A stretch of 64,000 bases of DNA, taken from positions 18,102,444-18,166,443 of the forward strand of contig OX352765.1 in the NCBI GenBank assembly GCA_947095585.1, read 5' to 3'. The translations under genes were made by a program, and so were the position numbers. A model generated the notes under the pieces. It saw nothing but the letters and a program-made list of their open reading frames with translations. It did no database searches and was not told the origin of the DNA. The stretch is from Nephrocerus scutellatus (lineage: Eukaryota; Arthropoda; Insecta; Diptera; Pipunculidae). Shown piece after piece: positions 45,614 through 57,416 of the stretch; within the stretch, counting starts at the first letter, position 1, and every line of letters starts with the position of its first letter.

Positions 45614-48600
45614 ATGGGTTGTGCCAGCAGTGCACCGATGGTTGCTGCAGCCAGAGATGAAATGACAAAAGCTGCCTCTGGTGTTGCTTCGGAAGTGTCA
45701 GAGCAAGCTGAACATGCCGCTAAAGGTATAGAGTTTTATTTTATTTATTCAAAATTATGTTTGGACAATTCTTCCGCAAAAAATGAGCAAAACTAGCTTA
45801 CTTCTATATACCAAACCATTGTAGTGGAAACTTGTGATAAAGGCAACAATCATCGAAATCATATGTAAGGGCTAAAAAGTTGAGAATAAAGCCTGAGATA
45901 GGTCTGCCTGGTGAATCATGTTTAGTTGTAACTATTTAAATACCCGATCTGTTTAGCCAATGAATTATCTATCCTTTATTCCATTAAGTTTATTCATTCA
46001 TCAAAATGGTAAAAAAATTAAGCCGGAACCGAACGCGAACTTTGATAACAAAGGTTGTTGAATCATATAACTTGCCATATTTAAATTAAATGGCAAGTAT
46101 AGACGTGTTGATACGTCAAATAAACCACAGCTAACTTCATGTAATGCAGAGAAACCCTTTTGGAAAATTGTGGCGTGCCAATTGAAAAACACTTTATTAT
46201 CGCGGCACGCAAGCAGATCTTATTTCAAAACTTTCAACATTTTAGAGACACAGGTTCCTTAAAATACTACAGGATCATCTGTTTTTGCAAGCATTCCACA
46301 AGATTGCATGCCGCTGGATAAATTTGAATGCCGATGCATGAAGTAACTTTTTTGTTTGGGATTGGTAACTTTTTACCAACATAACAAAAAAATAAGAGTA
46401 ATTCTGTAATTACTCAGGATCTGTTTACGGATGTGCCTAGTAATTGCAAGTTGATAGTCGTTGTAGATACATACATACATAGAATTCGTTCTTTCATTTT
46501 TGACATGGATGTATTTCAGCGACTACTCCATAGTTTAACCCACACAAGCAAATTATTATAATGTAGCATTATTGTTATTTGAAGTGGAAACAACAGGTAA
46601 TGCATATGGGCCACAATAGAGCTAGTGTAGAGTGATTCTAGGGATCTCAAAGCTGTTTGACGATCTGAGAAGATGTGGATATCCTTAGCGGATATGACGT
46701 TTCTCTTCAGGCAAGACAGGACTTCTTTAATCGCCATGATTTCTGCTTGAAAATTACTGCAGTGATAAGAAAGACGGAAAGAGAGACTTATATAGCCTTT
46801 TTGAGAAAACAAACTCTTTCGTGTATATTAGGTTTTCAGCTTAGCTTTCTGCCCAGAATGAGACCCATATATTTAGCACTATCATATAAGGATAAGCTTG
46901 TGCCCTTTATAGAGGGTGGAATTTTATATTTTCTAGTAAAGAGGATGAGTTCTGTTTTGTGGGGGTTTACTCCTAGACCACAAAGATCTGCCCATTTAGT
47001 TAGCCTCCCTCCCATAGGAGGGAGGATATTAATTAGTTCGCTAAGTTTGTCGTCTACTTTCGCGGCCGACAGTGCAGCTGCGATCGCCGATGTGTTGACG
47101 TTGTTAAAAGCGCCATCAATATCCAGGAATGCTACCATTGTATACTCCTTATGGTAGAGTGAATATTCAATAGAGCTCACTAGCGTATGTAGAGCTGTTT
47201 CTACAAATTTGCCTTTGCAATAAGCACGTTGATCATTAGACAGATAGACAGAAGTCTTTTATCCTGTAACACAGTTAGGGTAATATCTGAGGTCTTTTGG
47301 AGTTCGGCTGTTATTATGCCGTCTGGTCCTGAAGATTTGTATGCTTTGAAGCTGTGCAGCGCCCAACGCAATTTGTCCCTATTAATAGGACCATGAGATA
47401 TGTGCGATAGAGAGTTTCCCTTATTAAGGTTAACGTTTCTAATGACATGAGAACTACCTGGGAAGTGGGTGTCTAGTAGCAGATTGAGCGATTCTTCGCT
47501 AGAGGTAGTCCACGAGCGGTCTGATTTTTTCAAACAGCTATGCATTATGGGATTGGTTGAGAGTACTTTCTTAAACCTTAAAGCCTCAGAGGACTCTTCT
47601 ATTTTTCCACAGAAGAGTCTCCAGGATAATCGCTTGGCTTTTCTTAGATCTTTTTTATAAACTGTGAGGGATGTGGAAGCTCGTCGAAGATTTTTAATTT
47701 TTCCTGATCCACGACCAAATACTCGTAACACATTATCTTTATATTTGAGTGGCGAAATATCTTTTGGATTTATATATAAAATGTGTCTCCTCAAATGCAC
47801 TTAAAACATTTTCACAATTTTCAAATTATGTAGATGCAGCAGCCACAATGATGAAAACAATAGACACAGCTAAGGACACTGTTTCGAGTGCTGTTACTGG
47901 TATTACTAACGATCTGGGAAGTGTAATAAAGGATAAATCGGAAGTAATCGATCATGCTAAACAGGGAATACTGGAAAAGTTACATTTAGTTGAACACGTT
48001 GAAAAGGATCCATCAATTGAAGGGCCAGCCGTTTCAGTGGATAGCGAGGAGGGAAGTTCAGCGAAAGAATCTGCACAAGAAATGGCATTGAATAAACAGA
48101 GCTCGTCAGATGGCCGCCATGATACAGATGCAGACAGTTTGAAAACATCAACACCAGAACCTGAAATAGAGCAGGCCCTTGCAAATTTTGCTGCCGAAAC
48201 ACCTCCTACACCTAAGCCGACATTTTCTGAATTGGAGAAGTTAGCAGCTGATTCACTTGTACAGCCTGTAGCTGCCGCTGCTAAAGATACTGCAAAAGAC
48301 ATTTTCAACACAGTGTACAATGTTGAAAGTGCTGTTGACCCTCATCTAGAATTGCAAAAGGAGTGAGTAGGCGAATGCAAACACACAAATTAATAATTAA
48401 TAATTAATATATCAGAAAACAATTAATAACAAATCTATCTATATATATATGTATAATATAATTTAAGCCTTTATTTCAACTGCACCTTCAACTGTAGATA
48501 ACTGATTTTTTGCATTTATTTTACTTTAAAATAACATTCTGAAAAGATTGGATACCCGGTATAAAAGTGCGTCGACTTGTCATTATTTGTAAATTATCTG

Positions 48601-51600
48601 TCCATTACTACGTTTCCATGACCGGTTAACCCTGGGTTAGGTTAACTCTGGTTTATGTGCATGGAAACACTCATTAGAGTAAGTTTCGTTAAAAGTTTAG
48701 TTAAGTTTTTCTGACATATCATTTGTATGGAAACTATAGCGCATCTGTCAAATCAAATCCTCTGTTCATGGTATCGCTACGAATTAGTGCCGTCATGTTC
48801 TTAACTCGAAACCATGACTTTTCTCAAACTCTGTCATTGAAACGTGTTCTGCTTTCCAAAAAAATCTGTCCACCGGTACTTTTTGAGCCGACGTCATACA
48901 TTTTGACATACCTTAACTTTGGAATTCGTTCTGGCCCACGTTATTCTGCCAGCAAAAAATTTATCTGCCTAAGAAATACAACCACAAATAGCTTACGTCT
49001 TTCCCTATTCCAACAAGTTCATCAAGCGTTTTTCTTACCAGACCTTAACACAATATTGTAGAGTCTTTGGAATCGTTTCTTAATTAAAAAAAGTACCACA
49101 TTTTCTTAAGAAAATATAAAAGTATTCTTTCTTAACAAAATTTGACAGGTTCCACACTTAAATAAGGAGGCGGAAGTTTGGTTATTAAAGGTTCAGCGTA
49201 TTCTTTGCATAGCAGCAGCTTGGATGTTCAAGTAATGTTGCTGGACTTAAAGAGTCTTATAAAATCGATATATTATATATTAGCCCCGCAAGAGCGTCTA
49301 CTGAATCTAATTGTATTTGATTGGCTAGATGCTGGGTAAACTTGCAAGATAAGATAGGACTGTGATGTTTCGTAGGTTGCGATCCAATTTATTTAGTGAT
49401 GTTTCGTAGGGGTTGTGGTTACTCGGGAACTGTGGTGAGCGTTAGAGATTTAGGCAGGGCTCGCTCCGATAAATGAGGACTTCCCATCTGCAATAGCAAA
49501 GGAATAAGTCTGTTAAACCAAAAGAAGATGGATGGTATATGACTCGAGCTGTAAAGAGGCTTTTAGGATTAGAGAGGTATGCTTTCGGTTTTACAAAGCA
49601 AACCCTGAGGAAAACCGAACAAATTTTAAACGAGCCAGGAATGATTGCAATGCCCACCTTCGGCGAGTCAAATTCGCCTACGACCAAAAACTGAGCAAAA
49701 AATACTACAATGTCCCAAAGGTAGTAAAAATTGTTGGTCATTCGTGAAAAGAATCAAAAATACAGCCTCGTCGTCGATTCCAACGCTCATTTATAATGAC
49801 ATTCCATTTGTCAGCTCTATAGACAAGGCCAATCTGTTTGCTGCGCATTTCGCAGCTAGCTCCACGCTTTCAGATTGTACATTGCTGCCTCCTGCACCTC
49901 AGAGTATTGAACACTCTATGGGACAGATATTCATTCGTAATCGTGCAGTTGCTAGAGTTTTAAACGATCTCAACACTTACAAATCCGCTGGGCCAGATGG
50001 TATTTCCCCACTAGTTCTGAAGAGGTGTTCTTCCAAGCTGGCATTACCATTGCGTAAGCTTTTCCATTTATCCTATTCTTCTGGACTCTTCTCGAGAAGT
50101 TGGAAAACAGCCTTTAAGCAGCCCGTACCAAAAAAAGACGAGCCGTCGTCTCCTTCTTCGTACCGACCTCTCCCTTTCAACTTTCCTTGAATTTAACCGC
50201 AATACTCGTGACGCTGTAAATGCTCATCGGTTTACCCTCAAGCCCATCTTCGGTCATACAGTTGAATTCAGGGATTCGTTCTTCAGCCGTACAACACGTA
50301 TGTGGAAAGCTCTGCTAAGCTCTGTCTTCCCACATCACTATGATTCACAGCCATTCAAAACACAAGCTCATATAGACATCTCCTCTTTTCTCCTCCTTTT
50401 CCTTAACGACGACGCTGTGCCAATCATGTAGCCGAGCATTATAAGGGTGCGAACCCCTTTAAGCGTGCGCGAATTATGTATATAAAAAAGGGTGATTGGC
50501 GTTGGAACTAATCCGAGTCCTAAGAAGACAGTGCTTCACTTTTTCGCAAAAAAAAACCTACCCAAAGATTTGTTGGTGGATTTTTCTTGAAGAGAAAGGG
50601 AGAAAGCAAATAAAAAAGACAATAATTCTGTTCGAATTAATTTTATTTCCCATAAAATGCAAGATTTGATTTACACCGGACAGTTGGACGACTGACAGCC
50701 GGACGGACAAAGCGTTTTTACTCTTAGATCTATTCTATTTAAGTCATTTAGGACTTTTAAGATACCATTTAAGTAAAACAAAATCGATTTCATTTTAAAA
50801 TTGTTTTTATTTGCCTAACAGTACGAAAATAATGCACAATATTTTGAGAAAAAATTCTAGTACGTACTTTTGAAATCGAACCCTGCCTCCGACTTTTGCT
50901 TTTTGGGCAACTTTTATATTATATTGAATCCTTTAATTTATTTAGATGATGAAATCGTAAAATATAATTGCAGGCACTTCTTCAAAATTGATGTTGAAAC
51001 TTAAAACATCACATGCGTTAACCCATGTGTAGAAAATGTATATAGTTACATACAATTGATATTGTAATGTTAAATAATTGTTATTTTATATTTAATCGAA
51101 GTTATTGTAAATATATATTTTATATACACTAACAAATTTATATTTATTACAAATACTTTGTTAAACTTGTGTAGTTCGTTTCTAGTACATAATGCATTTT
51201 ATTTTTACAAGTTATGTAAATAATTCACACTTCACCGTTTTTAAAAATTAAATAATAAAAAAATTAATGTAATTCCACAACATCTGTGTGTTTCTATTGT
51301 AAATAGTTTTTTTTTCGGGATCTTAATGCTTGCGTCAAGCTGCACATACGCTTGAGTATGAATGTCCGATTTTTTGGCCTATAATACTAAATCATATGGG
51401 CGTCTTCAATGTTATTTCTGAATTATTCCCGGTTCCACAGATGAGTCACTAACTAACATCAAATGATCCGCGGAATAAACTAAGATTAGCATGCATTTAG
51501 CGAATCAGAAAAAAATTTGTTATCGTTTTTAAAATTTCTACAGATAATATAATTATACCATAAAACATTGATTAAAATATTTATAGCGATGCGGAAGAGA

Positions 51601-52187
51601 TAATGTCAAAAGAAATCACAGAATGGGAAAATTATGCTGACATTTTGGCTCGAACGCGCAAGTACAATCCTACAGAGGTGTTTCGAAGAATTCGTCTAGA
51701 AAGGCAAACGCATAGTGGCACTAGTAACCATTACCAGTTTAGGGATGTTGCGAGATTTAAGAACGACCTGAATGGTTACAGTGATTTGTACGGCTCAAAT
51801 AATAGTCTTTTTCAATCAAATCGATCGAGTGCAAGAAGTGTCCGAAGCGGTATTTTAGACCATGGAAATGATGTTTTAAATTGGAATGATCAGGATTGCA
51901 TCAATACCACATCACATAGCTTGTATCGTCAAGATATCGGTCATCATTTTAAGAAATCACCAGCGAGTATTAGGCGGCCAATTGATCCGTCTTTTGTGCA
52001 CATTGACCATAGCTATAGCCACCAAACGTTTCCGACTGGCAGTAAACGACCAAATTTTTCGGAAAATAAACGAAAAGAAAATCTTAACAATCTTCACCCG
52101 CAATACGGCGCCAACAGCAAAGCAAAGCCAAGCCTGTACAAAGTTAGAGAACGTTGTGCTGTTTGTTGCAATAAATACAAAGTGTAA
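45614..52187 (+). CDS. Putative N-myristoylated protein of unknown function
   Basis: Exons: 45614-45725, 47834-48362 and 51587-52187, with GT/AG junctions in phase and 413 codons plus stop. The start MGCASSAPMV has Gly2, Cys3 and Ser at positions 5-6, a classic N-myristoylation plus palmitoylation signal, so membrane attachment is likely (inference). Exons 1-2 encode Ala/Thr/Ser-rich amphipathic stretches (DTAKDTVSSAVTGITNDLG, AAAAKDTAKDIFNTVYNVE) around an acidic, probably disordered middle. Exon 3 encodes a polar region starting EITEWENYADILARTRKYNP, with a Ser/Asn/His-rich part and the end VRERCAVCCNKYKV. I do not recognise the family. The 2.1- and 3.2-kb introns contain LINE fragments. 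An upstream in-frame non-ATG extension (MKERKG) is not credible because the MGC start fits so well. Confidence 0.7.
46500..47806 (-). mobile_element. LOA-type LINE relic inside intron 1
   Basis: Reading leftwards, 47800-47201 encodes an RT N-terminal region with SFKAYKSSGPDGIITAELQK. 47180-46836 encodes FLDIDGAFNNVNTSAIAAAL joined after a deletion to GLGVNPHKTELILFTRKYKI. 46812-46516 encodes an RNase H-like segment with FQAEIMAIKEV and DIHIFSDRQTALRSL. Several stops. The sequence ends about 30 bp before the acceptor of exon 2 (47834), in antisense to the host gene. Confidence 0.8.
49441..50490 (+). mobile_element. LINE relic inside intron 2 (same family as 3420-12774)
   Basis: Encodes SAGPDGISPLVLKRCSSKL (near 49990) and KQPVPKKDEPSSPSSYRPL (near 50118) in broken frames. 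It then jumps by an internal deletion near 50188 to the C-terminal end FFSRTTRMWKAL and the same 3' tail. Sense orientation relative to the host gene. It supplies the empty-site sequence for the LTR element insertion. Confidence 0.85.
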
Positions 52188-53054
52188 TTTTTAACTTTTA
52201 TTGTAGGATGTGTTTTTTTATGAAATTTAAACTTTACGAACATTTTCTCTGCTTCTCTCTGAAAAGTATTATCTTCTTAACTGCATAGTGGAAACTTGAA
52301 AGCCCGTTGGATAATGCAGCTTTCAAATTCAAATTGTCAGAAGGTGAGTGTATAGGTTGGGTCTGTGTATTGGTTGCAATACTTGCTTACGTAGGACGAT
52401 TAAAACACGGAGGAATTTCTGCCATGTATAACAGAATTTTTACACCAAAAAGGGTAAACCAGTCGAGAGATAGAAAATGCTGTCTTCCATAATGCGTTAC
52501 TTAATACAATTAAGGATGTATTTGGAGTAGATAAACGAAACTCCATTTAGATTTCAATGGAAAATACACTCTAAATCACTTGAGTGGGGCCACATTTTTT
52601 GCAACCTTTTATCGTGATTTATACGTCTAGGAAATTTGTTATCCGGAAATATTTGATAACCGTGAGTAAGTAGATATCTTCCAAAAACAAAGCCATACAA
52701 TTAAAAAGAAAATTAAGGATGTGCATGGAAATTTCCCAAATTCTCTTAATGAACCGCTAAAAAAGGGTAAAATAGTTGCGTTCAAAAAAGAAAAAAATTA
52801 AAAAACCTTTACATTTTTTGGGTTATAATTATTAATAGATTATTTATTATGTTTTTATCCATTGACTAGCAGAAATACCCGGCGATTTCCGTCTGGCCTA
52901 TCCCACTGACCTCCATCCAACTGATCACCCGCACACTGGCCCCCTCCACCCATTGACCAACTCAGCCACTTGCTGACCCGACAGACGGTCTGCTGTCCAA
53001 GATTCAATAAATTTGTTTGTGATCGTTTTGTGAATTTGTGAAGAGCTATTTGAA
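52188..53054. other. Non-coding stretch, nothing recognised
   Basis: Contains the 3' flank of the unknown gene. No poly(A) signal or second gene could be assigned with confidence. Confidence 0.45.
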
Positions 53055-53960
53055 AATGGTGTGCTCTAGGGGGTATTTTAGGGGTCTTTTGTAGTATTTT
53101 TGAGTTCCTTTTTGAGCCGTTTTAAAGGTCTTTTGGGGGTCTTTTGAGGGTCTTTTGATGTCTTACGCCTGTGATAATTTTTTGGGGGATTTTAAAGATT
53201 CTTTTATGATTCTTTTGTTGCCCTTTCAGGGGTCTTTTGGGGTCTTCTGGGGATCTTCTGGGAGTCTTTTGAGGGTCTTTCGGGGCCAATTTGTTGTCCT
53301 TTTTTGGGGTCTTTCGGAGGCCTTTTAATGATTCCTTTTGGGTTTTTTGGGGTCTTTTTGAGGGTCTTTTGAGGAGTATGTTGAGGTCTTTTAAAAGTTT
53401 TTAGTGGGTTTTTTTGAGGTTTTTAAAGATTATTTTATGATTCTTTTGTTGGTCTTTTAGGGATCTTCTGAGAGTCTTTTGAGGGTCTTGGGGGGATAAT
53501 TTGTTGATCTTTTTTGGGGTCTTTCGGAGTCCTTTTAACGATTCTTTTTGGGTTTTTGGGGTCTTTTTGAGGGTTTTTTGGGGAGTTTTTTAAGGGCCCT
53601 TTGAGGGTGTTTTGGGGGTCCTTTGTGAGTCTTTTGAGGGTCTTTTGGGAAGTCTTTTGAGGATCTTTGGAAAGTTTTTGGGGGTCCTTTAAGTCTTGAG
53701 TCTTTTGAGGATCTTTTGAGGGTCTTTAATAATTTTTGGGGGGGGTCTATAATGATTTTTTTTGATGGTCTTTTGGTGGCCCATTGGCGGTCTTTTAGGG
53801 ATCTTTTTAGAGTCTTTTCGGCGTCTTCTGAGGGTCTTCTTGGGTCTTTTGGGGGTTATTTTTTCTTTTTCTTTTGAAGATCTTTCGGAGGCCTTTTTAT
53901 TATTCTTTTGGGGGGTTTTGGGGGTCATTTTGGGGTCTTTTAGGGGTCTTTTGGCAGCAT
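53055..53960. repeat. G/T-rich minisatellite, about 900 bp
   Basis: Degenerate GGGTCTTTTGAGGGTCTTTT units with a period near 11-21 bp. It is the reverse complement of the C/A-rich arrays at 3235-3415 and 12775-12990. Open frames inside it (for example 53689-53970 minus, Lys/Pro-rich) are a by-product of the repeat. Confidence 0.85.
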
Positions 53961-54260
53961 TATTGCCCACAACATAAAATAAGTTTCAGGTCAACCGCAA
54001 GTAAAAGGTACGCGCACTCTTTTTCATTTGTTTTGTTGCCTGGCGCGTAAACAACCAATGCTGATGGTTTTCCGACTCTGGAACAGGCGATATACATTTG
54101 ACAATGGGAGAAGCACGGATTTTCAAGGTTAATGCCGCAAACACTCAATTATTGCCCTTGTGATTTGCTTATTGTAATTGCGAATGCAAACCGCAACCGA
54201 AACTCCAATCTAAGGGTACATATGTCCGTCGGAATCATTGGGATGCGTTGACAGATCGCA
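53961..54260 (-). pseudogene. Helitron helicase relic (C-terminal motifs)
   Basis: Reading leftwards: RIPMIPTD, then FAFAITISKSQGQ, a stop, VCGINLENPCFSHCQMYIAC, SRVGKPSALVVYAPGNKT. These match the last conserved motifs of the PIF1-like helicase of animal Helitrons (FAMTINKSQGQ-type motif, CFSHGQLYVA, SRV). The Rep nuclease part is not visible, and the right-hand Helitron terminus (CTRR with a hairpin) was not found. Confidence 0.8.
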
Positions 54261-55544
54261 AAAATAAGACCATGCACCGTGGATCAGCTGTCAAATGACA
54301 TTTGCACACATAGTGCGGACTATTGGAATCTACGGAATAGAAATGAAATAAAAACAAATTTCTTTTTATTTTAATTTAGGCTGGAATGCTTTTTTCCAGA
54401 TTTTTTATTTAACCGAAAACATTCAATTATCCAATTTATCGTTTTTTCTACTCTCTTTTGCAATTTCCCGAGTTTTCTTTTGCTAAACATATCTCCGGGA
54501 GCGTATCGAACAAACCAAAAAAAGAATCCACCAAATATTTCGTTCCTATCGTCAGTTATTTGCATAAGAAAATTTTGAATTTTGCTGTTTGTCCGAATTT
54601 TTCAACTTTCATTGTTTTTTCCTCTTTTCATTCCATTATCTTACTTTCCTAGGACCATAACGAACAAAACAAATAAAGAATTACGCGAATCCATCGTTTG
54701 AGTCGTGAGTTGTGGTCGTGAGTTCATATACAAATCCCATGGCAAAAGCACTTTCAGTTTTTTCCGAATTTTCCAACTTTTCGGGCAACTTTTCTAAATT
54801 TTTTTTCGGACTATGGCGGTCCACCAGTTCTCAAGTGATGATGTTACCGACGAACAGCATTTCATTTTTATATATATAATAATAGTAAGACATGTTTAAA
54901 TTTTCTTGACTTTATTTTAAAATTACACATTTCAAAAATACAAATAACAAACATATAGTTCTTAAAATACAATTTTTTTTAGAATTGTTTGGCAAAAAGT
55001 CACAATTTAAAATTTTACCAGATTTTTATAACAATAATAGTTCAGTGGGTGAAACTCCCATATACGAGCATAATACAGTACACATATAAAACAGATGATA
55101 GTAATTGTACAATTTGTAAGTTGCAGTTTTATTTGATTTATAACTTCAGTCTTAAATGGAACATGTAAGTTAATAAAAGATTTTGCATTTTTTCCGGACT
55201 GACAGCTATAGATAAATGTTTATTATAAAACTAATTTGGCAAATGCGATTTTTTCAGGTTTTTAAGTGTTACATTGAGATATGTTATAGAATAAAAGGAG
55301 CAAACAGTTGCAGTAAAAATATTTAATGAAACCACAAAACATCCTCGTCAATCGTCAAAAATGAGGTTGGTTGTGTGAACTACTTATGCAACAGGAATTA
55401 GCGCTTTAAGTAAAAAGAAAACTAATTATGTTCAAGTTAAATTAAATTAAAAAAGCGCAACAGGAAGGAAATTTGTGTTTGCAACTTATACACACTATTT
55501 TATTACACAAGTTTAATGGGTATTCCTTAAAAGTTTTTGACGGT
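54261..55544. other. AT-rich non-coding stretch
   Basis: No gene or clear repeat. Some near-duplicate words (CCGAATTTTTCAAC near 54593, TTCCGAATTTTCCAAC near 54763) hint at an old duplication. Confidence 0.4.
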
Positions 55545-56875
55545 CCACTCATTAAAAATGTTTCCCCGACGAGTGGAAGAAGGGAATAATTGTCAAGCTC
55601 CCTAAAAAAGGTAGTCATATGGAGTGCGAAAACTGGAGAGGCATTTGCGTTCTTCCTGCAGTTGCAAGGGTAATAGCCAAAGTAGTAATTGATCGAATTA
55701 AGGAACATCTGGAAGATACACTCGATGCCGAACAAGCAGGTTTCCGCACTGGACCGCCCTGTGTAGACCACAAAAACACCCTGCGGATCTTTATTGAACA
55801 GTGCGTTGAATTCCGGCCAACACTGCACCTGCTGTTCATCGATTTTGAGAAGGCTTTTGACAGTGCCAATAGACAGTTTATCTGGCTTGCCTTGCGCACG
55901 AGAGGTATACCCGATAAACTAATAACTATTATTAAAGCAACCTATGATGGCTCTAAATGTCATGTGCTGCATAGAGGAAAGCTTTTAGAGGAACACGAGA
56001 TCCTAAGTGGGGTACGACAAGGTTGCATTCTATCGCCGATACTTTTTTTGTTGGTGATTAGCGATGTACATCGCGCAGCTTTATCTACTGGAAACGGAGG
56101 AATTCGTTGGATTCTGACATCTCAACTCAAATGCACCAAATGACAACAAATCTGGTAAGGGAGGCAAATGTTGCGGGTTTGAAGATTAATGCTGCCAAAA
56201 CCAAAATCCTCAACCTCGGCACTAACTCAGTAACTCAAGTAAACATTGCTGGACAACCGGTAGAGAGAGTAAAGAGTTTCCAATATCTTGGGAGTATTGT
56301 CTTGACTGAAAGTGGAACCGAACAGGACATTGGCAACCGAATTGGCAAAGCAAAATCAGGAATGATATCTATGATATGGCGAAGCAATGCGATCAGCTTA
56401 AACACCAAGCTGCAATTGTTCCGTTCAAATGTTAAATCTGTGTTGTTGTATGGGTGCAGCACTTGGAAGGTGACCGCTATTATCACAAAAAGATTACAAA
56501 CGTTCGTAAATATGTCCCTACGGAACATCTTAAGGGGTTTCTGGCATAACCGTATCTTTAACGAACAGCTTTACCAGAGAACGGGTCAGGAAGCAATAGG
56601 CACATCCATCCAACGACGGAAGTGGCAGTGGATTGGTCATACACTCCGAAAAGGCGATAGTTCCATAGCAAACTACGCAATGCAATGGAATCCGTTATCT
56701 CAGGATGGTAAAATAACGGGTCGTCCGAGAAATACATGGCGCAGAACAGTTGAGGAGGAGTCACGGCAATTGGGGAAGAGTTGGAGAGAGCTGAAGCTCA
56801 TTGCCAGGAACCGCACGCGATGGCGCGTAGGCATAGTAGAGGCCCTAGGACCCAAAAGGAGATATGGGACATAAG
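55545..56875 (+). mobile_element. LINE copy with nearly open RT, YADD region deleted
   Basis: Encodes ENWRGICVLPAVARVIAKVV, AEQAGFRTGPPCVDHKNTLR, LHLLFIDFEKAFDSANR, HEILSGVRQGCILSPILF and GNGGIRW up to about 56130. In another frame after a deletion follow VAGLKINAAKTKILNL, FQYLGSIVLTESG, VKSVLLYGCSTWKVT, QRRKWQWIGHTLRKG and the end at 56874. The junction near 56130 removes the catalytic YADD block that the sister copy at 21240-22320 still has. 5' truncated. Confidence 0.88.
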
Positions 56876-57294
56876 TAAGTAAAGTATATTGGTGCAAAAT
56901 TCATAGTTTGTTGACAGCTGGAGAACCAATATCCATTTGAATCCCCAAAAAGATTTTTCTGCTTTTCAGTGAGATATGCAATCTGATCAAAGCAATGGAG
57001 CGCTGCCCAAAGAAACCATAGTGCCGGTTATAAAGGAGTTTTTGTGATTGGTGTTTCCAAACCTTGGAAAGTAAAAGTGAATAATAGTTCATTATGTTTT
57101 TAGGATCTTTAGTCCCTGTTGCGTAAGTTCACACTTTAATTAATTTAAACAAAGCTAAACTTTTAACACACAAGTGCAATAGTTGTTTGTTGTTACTTTC
57201 CTGTGACGTTCTTTTTAACATTTTTGGGCAAATATAAATTTAATAAATAGAATTTTTGTACAATTCATGGAGAACTAGACAACACTCATCAATA

Positions 57295-57318
57295 ACAACA
57301 ACAACAACAACAACAACG
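57295..57318. repeat. (CAA)n microsatellite
   Basis: About eight CAA triplets in the 3' flank of the TMEM200-like gene. Confidence 0.9.
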
Positions 57319-57416
57319 GGTAAACTGCACAGAACAAACATCAACTTACACACAAATATACGGGTAGAGTTATTTTTGTTTATAACACAACCCGACTGAC
57401 TTCTTTTGGAGAAACT

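Noticed and set aside
53689..53970. Lys/Pro-rich open frame on the minus strand that looks like a basic nuclear protein
   Set aside because: It is the translation of the GGGTCTTTT minisatellite; open frames there arise from the repeat.
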